A DNA stretch of 64,000 nucleotides from Circinella minor (taxonomy: Eukaryota; Mucoromycota; Mucoromycetes; Mucorales; Lichtheimiaceae). A program made the translations under genes and the position numbers. The number at the start of each line of letters is the position of its first letter. The first letter of the stretch is position 1. This document shows positions 36,921 through 50,701 of this stretch, one piece after another. The DNA lies in NCBI GenBank assembly GCA_016758965.1, contig JAEPRB010000013.1, forward strand, positions 124,001 to 188,000, given 5' to 3'. The notes beneath the pieces were generated by a model. That model saw nothing but the letters and a program-made list of their open reading frames with translations, made no database searches and was not told the origin of the DNA.

Positions 36921-37446
36921 CAGCGTTTTCTGCGTAACGTTGATAAATAGTGAAATATGTTAATTAGACGATCATCCAGTTATATCAGATGCAGAAACTA
37001 TACAAGATATACTCTGAACATATTTTCGTTACTTATTTAAGTACAGTATATACTCACATTCATACTGTGATTTCCACACCATGTAAACATTTTTCAAATG
37101 ACAATTGAGAAACCATGTCCTTATAGCACGACGAAAAATAAAATCAATAAGATAAAGAAAAAAGGAAAAGTTTATGTATTCACAAAAAAGAAAAATATGC
37201 GGGATTACATGTCCCTGAAGGATATAATCAAGCGGATCAAAAAAATTAACTAAAACGCGGAAATGGATGCCAGTCCAGGGGAGTATGATAGGGCAAAAAA
37301 AAACGGGGGAATTGTGTGAGAAACAAGAAAATGCTTTGGTTTTTGTTTGATGTTATTGTCTGGTGTTATATTTGTGGGCTCGTGTGTTTGCGTGCTGAGA
37401 GCGTTAATATTTTTAATAAATAGTGCGTGGGAAAGTAGTTGGTCAC

Positions 37447-39114
<1,668 letters not shown>

Positions 39115-40105
39115 GATATGGTATGTATATTCGAGTGTATAGAAGAAGCTTTGTTCAAAAAGACGAAAAGAAAAGTTATACTGAAGAGTAACAAAAACAA
39201 AAAAAAAAAGGTGCTTTCAAGCCGGACACAAGGTACACCTTTTAAAGTATTTGACTGTTTCATTTTTCCAGGTGCTACAAATCTGACGGATTTGGAACTT
39301 TCGTGCTGAGTGGTGGTGTTTGATACCGTAATTGGAAATACCCTTGCCCTCCTACTCTTACTCCCCCCACCCCCACACATACAATCGACTTTTTTTGTCG
39401 TTGAGTAAAGGACCTAATTTTTCAGCTGCCAAATTCATGGTACACGTCAAGATAACTATGACAACGAGTGTTTTTAATAAGGTACTAACTATGGAAAAAT
39501 TCACATATCTGGATCTAGGCAACTCATACATTTCGCAGGTATTTGAGGATAAAGGGAGAACAAGAATAAAAATTAACCCCAACGCATACAGAGGGGATCG
39601 ACAAATGCTACTTGTGCCCCCCAGTGTGAGAATCTCACAAGACTAATTCTGGGTGACAGCAAAAAACAAAAAGTGTCGATTCCTTACTGTGGAAGTGTAA
39701 TAGTGTAACTCTTTTTATACCGACTAATTATGTTATCGCAACGGTTTTTTTAGTATGAAGCGAAAAAGAAACCACTCATCACCAGAGCGGGATTACTCTA
39801 TTTTGTTTATTACCGTTTCAACATGATTGTTAAAATATGCTTAGCAGATTTTACTATAGATTCAGTTTGTGTGGGAACACTATGATAAATCAAGTTTTCT
39901 TTTAATGAATCCATTTCCCGTCTTTGGCTATTATCACATCTGTCAGGTTTCAAAATCTAAAATGGCATAATGGATTTCAAAAAAAGAAATATGTGCATAA
40001 GCAACATTTCATACACGTTACTGTTATTGATATACTTTACTTGCTTCATCAATGTTTATTATTTCTAGATGTGTAAGAAATTAATCGCCCTCGCTATATT
40101 GGTTA

Positions 40106-40645
40106 GTTCAACCCCGCTATTTTTTTTTCGATCTTCTGTATAACAACTAATCCGATCAGCTTTCACCCCATCCACAATTTTATTTTTTTAGTTTGTTCTA
40201 TAAGAAAACAATTTTATTATCGAAAGCTTGTCTAATTATTTTAATTCTGCTGAAACGATATACAGTATAATTAAAAAAGCACGTGCTTGAACTTCTTACT
40301 ATTTTTTGTTGAGTGAAAAAATAAGTCCCTGCAACCAGACTTTATTGTACAAAAACTAAGTGGCATGCAAAGTACTCATACAAAAAATAAGGGCTTCTTA
40401 CTATGATGTCCGTTCTGAGATAATGGCAATTTTTGGATTCCTTGTTGCAGTATCATGTAGACCGTGCTTTTTTGCGCACCAAATACATATACGTAATTAT
40501 CGATACACAAAACTAGTGACAAACCCCGCATCCTATGATATCAAAATAGGGTAAACTTGAATAAAGCATGAATCCAAATAGGTTATGGTCAAAAACAGCT
40601 TTTTTCTTTTGACCCCAAATAGCATTAAAATAGCCGGGGTTGGAC
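40106..40645. repeat. Possible short-TIR element
   Basis: GTTCAACCCCGCTATTTT on the left and AAAATAGCCGGGGTTGGAC on the right are near-perfect inverse copies about 540 bp apart. No internal coding and no clear target duplication, so this could be coincidence. Confidence 0.3.
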
Positions 40646-42178
40646 GTTTACATTCAATTTGAAAAATCTTGCTTTTTTTTTACTAGAAATATTTTACTAT
40701 GATTTTGTTGCGTATAAGTATCAAGCCTCTCGTCCTTTTATTAATATAGTAATCGCTCCGCCATTTCGTACCTTGAATTTTCGCTAATTGAATGAATGAG
40801 TATGCATTTTGGAAAACATGTGAACCTTAACTCTTGAACCCCAACCACAAACTTTTGGGTGTTCGCATTCAAAGCGCATAATACATTACATGATACATAT
40901 GATACCACTACTTCATAAAGCCCAGCAGAAATAAATACTTTTTAGAATTACAACATGAAAGTCAGATTATTTTGCGCCGACATCATTGACGAATGTAACT
41001 TGCATAATAATGCATGAATACAAATAAAACCACAAATAAACAGAAAAAAAGTATTTGTTAACCTTGCTTAAGAATTCACATGCTGGTTGTGAATAATAAG
41101 TGTATCTTATTGTTGTGCACTGACCTTGAATGTTACTTTGGTTGACTTGTCTAATATATATTTCATAATAACTGTGGTACCCTTTACTTATGTGTACTAT
41201 TTACGCTATTTTTGCATCATATTGAACTTTATGAATCAGATAATGCTTCTATGATTTGATATCATACAATAAATTAAATGGATCTGTTTAGGTCCCAGGT
41301 CATTTCAGAGTGTTACATTACAATAACCATGGTAAGTTTCAGTGTTGAATATTTTTCATTAGTGTCACAGAAAACATTTGAACGTCCTCGGTGAGAAAAA
41401 GCGAAGGAAGTGGTTCTCTTACATACTATTTTTTAAGCAGAACATGCCATGTTTTACACTTAGTTGACAAAAATATATCAATTAAATGTATATATGGTAT
41501 TTATGACGATTAACGGCTTTTTTATTGCAAAAAAAAGAAGAGATACCAGTTTTTATTAATCTAACATGTGAAATTAAGAGAATGCAAATTGTACAAATAA
41601 ATATTGTACAATCGTGTTCAAAATATGTATTACCCAAGCCTATAAAAACATTTTAATATGGGACAATAAAAGTGCTGCTTAAAAAAACTTTTACTATTTT
41701 TGGTAGCTATATAAGGCTTCTTTTTATATACTCATGCATCTTTCCCTGTAAAGAATGAAGTCGACCTTAAGTATCATATACGCTGACTATGTAAAAAAGA
41801 TTACAGAACTTATTATAAGCTTACAGTATTGTCGGATGTTGTAGGTGCAAACAAAAGTTTGGCAATATTTGCTTAATTGTTAACAATATTATTTTGTTAT
41901 GCTTATTAATATGGTAACGTACAATTTATTCTAATTTCATATAAAAGAAAAACTACAACTTTACTTAACGCAGATTTTTCATAATCATACACTCTTTCTA
42001 AAACATGAAATTATTAGGGGATTATATGGTGCAGCTCAACTTAAATAGCTCAATTTTAAATTTTATCTGATCAGTCAAAAATGAGCAAAAGCAAAATTAA
42101 AACCAAGAAAATGATAGAATAGGATCTGGAGAAAAAGAATCTTGGATTATATTTTGAATTGGAGGAGGAGTAAGGAAA

Positions 42179-42528
42179 AATCCCCTCTTGTACCCTGCAC
42201 TTAACTCTCTTCCCCCACTCAATTTTTTGAAATTTTCAGATTCAGATATGTGAATAAAAGATAAGTTGTGTAGTAAAGTCAAGTATAGGCAACTTCATCA
42301 AAAATTATAATTTTTCTCTTTCAAAGTATAAGAAAAGTACGTAAAGAAAGAGGCATTCTAAAGATGAAAGTTTTTATTTCTACTAGATTATATAAAAAAG
42401 AATTGCAAAAAAAGATACAAAAGAAAAAAATTATATTTTTTGATGAAGTTGCCTATACTTGACTTTACTACACATACTTTCAAAAAATTGAGTGGGAGAG
42501 AGTTAAGTGCAGGGTACATGAGGGGATT
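42179..42528. mobile_element. Palindromic (foldback-like) element, 350 bp
   Basis: The left arm (ATCCCCTCTTGTACCCTGCA, CTTAACTCTC, CACTCAATTTTTTGAAA, TGTGTAGTAAAGTCAAGTAT, AGGCAACTTCATCAAAAA) is repeated inverted in the right arm at 42432-42528. About 30 bases extra are present in the left arm near 42240-42270. Together the arms make up most of the element, leaving only a short AT-rich centre. No coding. Confidence 0.65.
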
Positions 42529-43788
42529 CAAACAACACGGGTATCAAAAGTTGAACATAATTTTTTCGATTCATTTGATTTAATTAATCTAAATATACCG
42601 TTCCTGTTATTGTTGATCAAAACGTTGGCTTACTGAAAGTCACTGATCGGAAATAGAATATGGATTTATCCAACAATGAGGTTTCATCCGATACAAAGTT
42701 TGTATATAATAATTGCAGAGTACAACGTCGTATAAATATAAATGTCAAAGGATGTTTGAACTATTCAAAAGGCTCATCAAATTTGTATAATTGATTTAGT
42801 GATAAAAGAAAATTGTGTTGTCATGAAATTTTAATAGCATCTAAAAAATTATATTGGTTTTTTCTTCGTTTGTTGCTAGCAAAAAAGTGTTAGCTATGCA
42901 TAAAAAAAGCATACATTATAATTAGAAAAAAATGCAAGTTTATCCCATTAACATTATGCATTTTAATAAACGACATGATATACAGATAAGCAATAGACAG
43001 TATGTCATTTTTCTTCAGTCTAACATCTCAAGAACAAAAGGGAAAAAAATAAACAAGTTACTAAAGATGTACTGTAAAAGTATAATGTAAAACAATAAAA
43101 TGTTTTTCATCAATGTGGTTATATAAGAAAAATTTGACGGTAGATACAGTAACAGGGGTATTGTTCATAATAAGTCTTCAGGAACAGTTATCAGTCAACT
43201 TATTGTGGCAATTTTTTTTTTTAAAAATAGCACAGTAAACATTTCCCGACATTAAGCAAGTTTTGTTTTTTGGTATATTATAAAACTGTCTATGTATCTA
43301 CATATCGACGGCCACATTTATGTTGTTATTTTTAAATTATATAAAAAAAAATGCCGGGGTAGTAATAATAATCTAAGGAGAATGAATGGAAACAGATTAT
43401 CTATGCGTTACAAATAGCTTATCCTTGAAAGCAGAAGCATAAGTTTCACTGCTCAATTGTGGCAGTATGTAATTTTGGCACACAAATTCTTCGAGGCTTA
43501 AATCGTGTCACCAAGAATTAATCGAACAAAATATAAATGTACAGTATCACCTAACTGGGGATGACTTCGATATTAATCTTAATAAATTGCTTTAAAGTAA
43601 AAAAAAAAAAAAAAAAAAAACCGATCAATCCAAATTAATAAAAATTAACTGATTACGTGCATCAATCACAACGATTCAACATACGGTGTTTAATATATGA
43701 TAAAGTAAATAATAGTGATATTAATAGATATTTATTATACATTGCACATTTCACATAATTCGTGTGTTTTCTTTGGTGATATTTTTTT

Positions 43789-45425
43789 TTACAGTTTTGC
43801 CTTGACTTGAATGCCCCCTCTAAGTAATTCTAAAACCTTTACTGCTGAACCCCAGCTTGAAAGATATCCTAAAAATCATCATAGAATGTTTGAGTACATC
43901 TATGCGTTACTTTGGTACAAAACTTAAAAAAAGAGGGGCGGAAAATATTGACATTACCATGTGCACCATGGCCATAATTATGGACAACTGTGATTCTTTT
44001 GTTTCCAACACCTAAAATTCCGCAAATCAGTAAGTTACACATAATAAAATTCATACAGGGAATTCACCTGTTCGAAATTTTTCTTTTTACCTAAAGTCTC
44101 CTTTTCTAGTCGAACACCATCCTTACGGCCAGGTCTAAAGCCAACATTATGTTGTACAATATTGAAGGCATCAGGTCCTTTACCATGAGTCAATTCAGGA
44201 TTTAATTCATAGACACGCTTTAAAATATCCTTGGAGATATCTGGATTAGGTTCTGGGCTTTTATTATCATAATCTAAAGTACCACCCACGATACAGTTAC
44301 CATCTGGACGAGGAATAATATAGGTATATACATCTGGTCCTTCACGATACATTTGAGTCTTGATATGAGGTGCATTAATCAAAACAGTTTGGCCTCTAAT
44401 GGCACTAATAGTTTTGTCTTGAACGTCAGTCAAATATTGCGATCCCAAACCAGAGCAGTTAATAACAGTGTCTGCGCTGTATTTTTCTGACAACTGGCTT
44501 ACGCTATCAAATGTACCACGTTCGAAAGTAATACCAAGTTTTTGAACATTGGATACGAGCCATGATAAATATTTGGGCGCGCTCATAGTAACTTTTCAAA
44601 AATTCCGAACCCATCCGAAAAAAATTCAGTCAATGGAAAATCATTTACACATTAGTGAAAAATAAAATAAAATTACACTCACAAGACATGAATTTATATC
44701 CAAATTTAACGCCTTGAGGGAGCTTATCTTTGGGAATTTCTGAGGTCTGTTCACCAATTATTGAAATGTTAGATTACTTATTGATACTTTCTACTTTTTT
44801 TCTTTTCCCTTCTCTATATATCATATTGTATACTTATAAGACACTTTACATTGAGGTAGAATTTATGTCCCCACGATTCTGCAGCTTGATCATCAACCTC
44901 ACTATAATGAATACCAGGACAATACATCAAACCAGCTTCGGGAACTTCATCAGCTTCTCTCTTGAATTCTTGGAAAGAAATACGATCTATGTCTATCATA
45001 TATAAACCGATAGAAGAAATAGTTTTTAGTATAAACAAAAGTAAAATAATAATAATAATAACAAATGTCGTTAGCATGATAAGAGATTACAAAGCTTTAA
45101 CAGCTAACCTTGGAGAAGTTTGTTTTCAAAAGCAAATGTGACAATAGATGCACCAGCCCACGGCGAAGTAAATTCATGTGTCAGTTCATCACCGGGATGA
45201 TGCTCTCCGACAATTGTTATATCATCGAAACCATTCTTACGCAAAACAATTGCGGTTGTCAAACCGAGTACACCACAGCCTTTGAAAGATAAGTGTTAGC
45301 AATAAGAATAAAGAAAATATTTTTAATAATTTGAAAATTGTCATATATTCTCTTCTACATTAATTTCTAATACTCTATTATCATTATAAAATTTATATAT
45401 TACCGAGGATAACGATTTTAGGCAT
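43789..45425 (-). CDS. D-amino-acid oxidase, peroxisomal (PTS1)
   Basis: Exons on the minus strand: 45425-45404 (22 nt), 45279-45109, 44992-44850, 44746-44683, 44591-44091, 44011-43958 and 43868-43789, encoding 344 aa. The FAD-binding start MPKIVILGCGVLGLTTAIVL, the core FTSPWAGASIV, INCSGLGSQYL and YIIPRPDGNCIVGGT are followed by the family signature VVHNYGHGAHGYLSSWGSA. It oxidatively deaminates D-amino acids to 2-oxo acids, ammonia and H2O2. The C-terminus is AKL, a canonical type-1 peroxisomal signal, fitting a peroxide-producing enzyme. D-aspartate oxidase is the alternative within the same family and cannot be excluded. Confidence 0.93.
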
Positions 45426-45864
45426 TTGAAAGAAAAAATAAAAATGATAAAAAAAAAGTGCAAAAAAAAAGTAAAAAAGAATTATCAATGAAAAACAAAT
45501 TGATTGTCGAAAGTTTTATAGAGTCCCTCTCCGCTTTAAAAAAAATCCGGGGGATATTAGAAAACCGATTTACAAAGATTAGGTTTTATCGGATCTGGTT
45601 TTATTATAAGTAAAAAAAAATACTTGGGTAAGAGGTAATAGAACAACGTGTGAGTAAATTAAGTAATAAAAGCTGTACTGTCTATACAAGAGAGTTTATG
45701 GATATATACATAAGTTTTATAACTTTAGAAATATGTACTAGCTATAAGAATAAGAAAATGTGCAATGTTGGTGGGATATGTGTAAATGTATGTGTAAAAT
45801 AAAACTTTATGGGGAAAAGGGTGAGGATTTGTTTTTCTATATTGTACGATAGCGAAAAAAAAAA
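45426..45864. other. Intergenic region, 439 bp
   Basis: Lies between the D-amino-acid oxidase start and the bZIP stop, both on the minus strand. It is AT-rich with A-tracts and should contain the oxidase promoter next to 45426 and the bZIP 3' UTR at the right. No distinct element seen. Confidence 0.5.
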
Positions 45865-46488
45865 TTAGGCATTGAACCCAGGGTACTGTTGTTCTTCTTC
45901 AATATTAGATTTTATGGCATGATGATCCTTATGAAGCTGCGGAGACTGCGGAAGTGAATCAACGGAACCAATCTTTTTGTGGTTAAAAATATATTCTTGT
46001 AGCCGATCAAGCTGCGCACACATTCTGCTTCTATCGCTGTAGGCTTCATTCAATTGTTGCTGAAGATAATTGTTTTGCTTTTTCAGAATTTCAACCGTCT
46101 TTCGCATATTAGCTGTTTCTTGGTTTCGCTTGGCACGATATTTAGCGGAAGCCATCTTGTTTCGTTCTCTACGCTCTTGACGATCATAATCTCCTTCTGC
46201 TATGTTGTTATCGGAATAAGAAAGTGATGTTTCGCTTCGTCGTTTGTAGGCTTTTTCATCCAACAAAGAGATAGATGGTAATTCTATAGTTGCTTTTGTT
46301 TCACAACTACGGCTTGGTCGTAGTTCTATTGGCAAATCCGGATAATTTTGAGGTAGCGAAATCCATTGCATACTACTTGTAGTTTCTTTGATACATTTTA
46401 AACGGTCATGATGGTTGTTACTGTGACAGTTGCTACAATCACTTTCGTCGTATAGCAATGTAGAAATAGACATGCGGGTATCCATCAT
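45865..46488 (-). CDS. bZIP transcription factor
   Basis: Single exon, 207 aa. The basic region RQERRERNKMASAKYRAKRN contains the Asn110-x7-Arg118 spacing that defines bZIP DNA contact. The zipper follows with heptad residues Met128, Leu135, Leu142, Ala149, Met156 and Leu163. The basic region resembles the cys-3/MetR/Zip1 group more than Gcn4 or CREB, though this is only a motif-level impression. The N-terminal 95 residues are polar with no recognised domain and contain a Cys-rich patch (CSNCHSN). It should bind DNA as a dimer in the nucleus. A TATA box lies about 55-65 bp upstream (TATATAAAAAG on the minus strand). Confidence 0.9.
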   Translation of the reverse strand: MMDTRMSISTLLYDESDCSNCHSNNHHDRLKCIKETTSSMQWISLPQNYPDLPIELRPSRSCETKATIELPSISLLDEKAYKRRSETSLSYSDNNIAEGDYDRQERRERNKMASAKYRAKRNQETANMRKTVEILKKQNNYLQQQLNEAYSDRSRMCAQLDRLQEYIFNHKKIGSVDSLPQSPQLHKDHHAIKSNIEEEQQYPGFNA

Positions 46489-48138
46489 AAAATATATTTT
46501 TTAAAGTAGGCGATAAAAATGGGGTTTTTGAGAAATAAAGCTTTTTATATAAAGTCTAGTAAAGAAAACAAATTTTGGGGAACAGGAAGACGAAGGTTGT
46601 GGCGCGCACGGTCCGCCTCTATTTATATCTTTCAAAATTTTGGGTCAGACTCGTGTGATTTGTCAAATAAATGAAAAGAATTTTTTAACATTCTAGAAAG
46701 GCTGAGCAATCAAATGTCATGTCCATATGGCGCAATGCCAAAAAAAAAGCTATCCTTGGCGACTGTTGAAGAAGTTATTTGTACATACTTGGCACTGGCT
46801 ATTAGTTTACATGTTTCTTGGTAAGCAACTCTTTTTGTACTACACTAAGCACACTATTACGCCATCATCGTACGCTCAAATTTGATGTTACTAGCCACCA
46901 TATAAAAGAAGCTTGTCCACGCAGCAATAGCAAAAAAAGGAAAAATCCACCAGTCGTGTGCTATTTTTGCCACAGCAACCTGCTGCGCACGAGAAGATTT
47001 ACCGTCCGCCGAGAATCCGCGGACCTATAGTGGATGAGTGGGAATTCGTCGTGGTTCCTTTTTCGTTTCTTTTTTTTTAGAAAAACAAGGCCAAGTTCAT
47101 ATTAAACCTTTTTTTTTCTGCCGTGGAAAGCACTTAACAAATCAATATGTGGGGCCGCCTATTTCATTATACCACAGACGCTGTTATTATTTCTGCAGTA
47201 CTTGCAGGAATCAAACGAAATACCGGATTACAGTGAGTCTTATTTTTTTTTCATTACCATGTAAACTAATAGAAATGTGCGAGATCAAGAAAACTTATTT
47301 GGATATTATTCCAGACCAGCTGTTTCTCAGATTGAAAATGATGATGTTCGAACATACGTAAAAAAATATTTGGATATTGGAGAATGGATGTTTGATAATA
47401 CCGTTATGTTTATGAACAATTCCCCTTATTTTGAACGAAAGAGTGATAACTAGTTAAAAAAAAGCAAGAAATTCAACCATGGGCACCTTATAATTCTTTT
47501 GTCATAGCAACAGACGGCCGCGACGAACCACGCAAGAAATCTCGTGGTGTCGTCATGTTTTTTAGTTACCGCCCTTTTTTTCCTTTCAGTCAACTATTTT
47601 CATTGGTTGGTTCATTTACACCCCACATCTATAACCAATCCATTGTTAATGTTTTAAATCACACCACCACCATCATAAGCACATACAAACTCCTCCGTAA
47701 TTTTTCCATTGTTGTCAAATCAATCAAAGCAGATGAATCAAAATAGATTTTCAAAAACGATTTATTCTTTTTTTGGATATCAAAAGAGTTGTACTATTAT
47801 TATAACATGCATGAAAGAAAAAAAAGAGAAAAATATCAAACATGATCATTTTTTTTTGGTTAAGCAAAGAATGTACAAGAGTATAATAATGAAGTTGCTT
47901 TAAAATGTAATTGGGTAAAGAAGGGGGAGTATAATAAGAGAAATAATTTTATGTACATGAAAGTGTGAGATGGATGAGATTTAGAAGTTGAAAAAAGGAA
48001 ACGAGATAAATGGTTGTATTGGTACTTCAAAGTAAACAAGCATAAACAAAAAAAAAAGAGATTATACTGTGGGAAAATTAAAAAAGTTAGGGGATGGTGA
48101 CAAGCGCGCATTAATTGTGAACCATAAAATTTGGTTAT
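46489..48138. other. Intergenic region, about 1.65 kb
   Basis: The left part is the bZIP promoter. Patches near 46600-47020 and 47505-47530 are less AT-rich, with CGGTCCGCC / CCGTCCGCCGAG-type sites that could be regulator targets. No gene model could be supported. Confidence 0.45.
46541..46553 (-). promoter_or_regulatory. TATA box of the bZIP gene
   Basis: The minus strand reads TATATAAAAAG about 55-65 bp upstream of the bZIP ATG, in good core-promoter position. Confidence 0.55.
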
Positions 48139-48543
48139 TTATACTGGTGGAAAAAATGGTGAGCCGTCAGATGATACTGATAAAGATGAATACGAGTTGG
48201 CTCGTCGTTTGCTTGATGACTTGTAAATAGTTTGAGTAACATCATCCCATAATAACTCTGGTTCTGAATCATCTTCTTCGTCGTAAGACCAAGCAGAAAA
48301 ATCATTTACATCGGGTTCCTTTGGAACAAATTCCTTGCACTCTGCTGGAATGTGAATGAATGTCGGTCTTCCCTTGCGTTGTAATGATGCACTTGGATGG
48401 GTATATGTAATATTAATGTTTCGTGGTTGCTTGAAAGCCAATGGCTCCTTTTGATGAATGTGTTGTGGATATATGACTACTGGTTCAACAGTTGGTTCCA
48501 AAGTGGAACCAGATAATCGTGGAAGTACTAATGGTGGAGACAT
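48139..48543 (-). CDS. Small orphan protein, 134 aa
   Basis: Single exon from the ATG at 48543. The sequence is Pro/Ser-rich at the N-terminus (MSPPLVLPRLSG), with a central basic stretch (LQRKGRPTFIHIPAECKEF), then an acidic patch (SYDEEDDSEPELLWDD) and a Ser-rich basic tail. No domain or signal peptide is recognised and the function is unknown. A real gene is favoured by codon-like composition unlike its AT-rich surroundings and by a TATA box (minus-strand TATAAAAAGCT at 48701-48691) about 150 bp upstream. It may be a short regulatory or disordered protein. Confidence 0.65.
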   Translation of the reverse strand: MSPPLVLPRLSGSTLEPTVEPVVIYPQHIHQKEPLAFKQPRNINITYTHPSASLQRKGRPTFIHIPAECKEFVPKEPDVNDFSAWSYDEEDDSEPELLWDDVTQTIYKSSSKRRANSYSSLSVSSDGSPFFPPV

Positions 48544-49321
48544 AGTTGTTATAATAATGTGTGGTTGTTAATAATGCTAATGATGACAATTGATAATAAT
48601 AGCGGTAATGATAATAATAATGAACAAATATATTTTATTGTTGTAGCGTGGAAAAAAAGTAAAGAAAGAAATTGATTAAATTTTTTGATGAGCTTTTTAT
48701 ATGAAATATGCACTGTATTTAGCGTGGCTGCTATTTCTATTCCCGATGATAGAAAACTGGGACCTTTGTAGTTTCAGGTTGTCATAATGATATAGAAAGG
48801 AACGAAGACCGCCAAAAAAAATGAGGTGCTAAAATAGAAGTACATGGAGCAAAAACTTCCGTGTTTAAACGAAGATATGGGGACCTGTGACAAGGTTACC
48901 CATGCCATATTATTATTAGATGAAGAGTGAAGGGGAGGGGCCATATAATCTTTTTGTTATCTTATTTTTTGGGTATGCAATTGCTATAAGTCAATTTTTG
49001 CAGACAAAGGAAACAGCAGATCTCCATCAAAAAGAAAAAAGAGAATTTACAAAATTCCGCTATTTTTGGTGCAACACTCTGCACGGCATGAAAATGATTG
49101 AAATTCATATGTCAAGAAATTCAACAGCCAGGCAATTCATCGGCAGTACTCGGGTCTTCCCACAATTAAGTAGTCCGACCCCTTCCGATTCCCGCTAACT
49201 ACCAGTCTTTTGCCGCAAAAACGTTTCCAAATGGTAAAAATCGAAAAATGGAAAAAAAAATAAAAAAATAAAAAACAAGATAATGAATGATGATATATAT
49301 TGTATTGAATCATTGTTTTTA
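48544..49321. other. Intergenic region, 778 bp
   Basis: Promoter of the 134-aa gene on the left and 3' UTR of the WRKY/GCM1-like gene on the right, both minus strand. A 92-codon plus-strand frame here shows no motif and was not accepted. Nothing else is recognised. Confidence 0.5.
48691..48701 (-). promoter_or_regulatory. TATA box upstream of the 134-aa orphan gene
   Basis: TATAAAAAGCT on the minus strand about 150 bp upstream of the start codon, implying a 5' UTR of roughly 120 bases. Confidence 0.45.
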
Positions 49322-50701
49322 TTACAAATCGACGATACGCTCCACACGACCGCATTCAATGAAATGTTGCCCCCGGTATTTAATAATATATTCACCATTA
49401 GGCCGTTCTGTTACAGTTTTATTTACAGGACACCCCTAAAACGATTATTAAATGTGAGATTTTAGCTCCAAAGTTTTTCTTTTTCGGAAAGATTTCTCAT
49501 TGTTCTCCCATCTACTGTTTATTTTTTTACATAACCAAAATTTTCCCACTTTTTTCCAAAACTATTATTTACCTTATTACTATTTGAACATTTGTAGTAT
49601 ATGCTTTTGCATCCAGTTTTTCGTTGAGTTGTGTTACCGTTGTTTTTCCAAAAGTAACTATCTTGGTATGGAAATTCACGAGTTTCGACGATTTTTGTGA
49701 TGGCCTGCATCTCGCGCTTTCGCCGTGCACGACCGGATGAGGTGGTAATAGGACTAGGAGCTGAAGTTGGACTAGTTATTGGACTAGAGGATGTGGCATT
49801 TTCGGAGCCTTCCTCCTTTATTTTGGTATTAGATAAAGTAGATGAATGATGACTGTTACTGGATGTCGAGGTAGAATTATTGGTATTGGTTGGTTCTGAT
49901 GAATAATATTCGGCGGCAGGAGATGGATATGCAGAGGCTACAGATGGTGTCGATGAACTAAATAGAAAGAAAACAGATAAAGTCAACCACATGCTTCTTC
50001 CTAATTTTTCGCATTATCATCAGATTTAGCTAATTTAATTTTTGCCCACTATTTACTAACCTGATGGATGGAGATGCAGGGAAGTAAGAAGGAGAAGGAG
50101 GTGATGCTGTACGAGATAATGATGTTCCCATTGCAACCATGGCTACAGCAGCAGAGTTGCGTCGTTCCTGGTGATCATCGGCTATTTGGCGATGTTGAGG
50201 TATTGTATAAGGTGCTGCAGTGCTCCGAATCATGGTAGATCTTCGTCTTCCCGCATTGGAATGGTGTTGGTGATGCTGATGCTGCTGTTCATGTTGAGAA
50301 TGAGAATGAGAATGAGAATGATATTGATGAATATGGTGTGATTGTTGATTACTATGTTTACTGCTTGTATTGCTGCTACCACTGCTGCTAATACTGCTAT
50401 GGGAAGAGTGGCTACTTAAACTATTGCTACGCTTATGTGACAATGATCGATCTTCTCTCAAATACAAGTCTAATTCTTTTGCGCGTAACTTGGCTTCTTC
50501 TGTACGACGTTTATCTTCTTCAACCTTGCTACTTAATATTAACTTCAATAATTCAGGCTGTGATTGGTACTGTAAAAGAACATCTTGTAAATCAAAAATT
50601 TGAACAGGAGCAGGAGATGTTGGCGGTGATGATGATGGTTTAAATGATTGTGATGTTGATACGTATGATGTATATCTTGAGGGAGGAGTAGCAGTTGCCA
50701 T
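49322..50701 (-). CDS. WRKY/GCM1-superfamily-like zinc-finger transcription factor
   Basis: Exons on the minus strand: 50701-50061, 49957-49573 and 49435-49322, encoding 379 aa. The N-terminal half has a short helical charged segment (LKLILSSKVEEDKRRTEEAK, about 54-73), then Ser-, His- and Gln-rich low complexity including an HSHSHSHS run. After a basic stretch (GRARRKREMQ), residues 305-379 form a compact C-terminal finger. It reads FPYQDSYFWKNNGNTTQRKT, YYKCSNSNKGCPVNKTV, EYIIKYRGQHFIECGRV. The putative ligands are Cys337, Cys344, His366 and Cys370 (CX6C-X21-HX3C). The WKNNG start and Cys/Cys-His/Cys order recall WRKY/GCM1 DNA-binding domains reported in fungi. A sequence-specific nuclear regulator is inferred. 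The third exon is needed to complete the finger. Confidence 0.72.

Larger units (their letters stand above)
35465..37446. other. Intergenic region between convergent genes, 2.0 kb
   Basis: It should carry the 3' UTRs of the chitinase and the Sec14-like gene at its two ends. In between are four dispersed copies of a CTGNCGNTGTGTTTAA-type repeat and a LINE 3' ORF fragment, annotated separately. No intact gene. Confidence 0.55.
39115..43788. other. Intergenic region, about 4.7 kb
   Basis: The promoter of the Sec14-like gene lies at the left edge and the 3' UTR of the D-amino-acid oxidase at the right. Between them are AT-rich DNA without supported genes, a palindromic element at 42179-42528 and a possible short-TIR element at 40106-40645. 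A 20-base poly-A run lies near 43600. Confidence 0.5.

Noticed and set aside
39332..39646. 104-codon plus-strand frame upstream of the Sec14-like gene
   Set aside because: Starts with low complexity, has no family resemblance and lies in the 5' region of the divergent gene; treated as chance.
48920..49198. 92-codon plus-strand frame between the small orphan and the WRKY/GCM1-like gene
   Set aside because: No recognisable motif and no promoter signal; it overlaps the promoter region of the opposite-strand gene.
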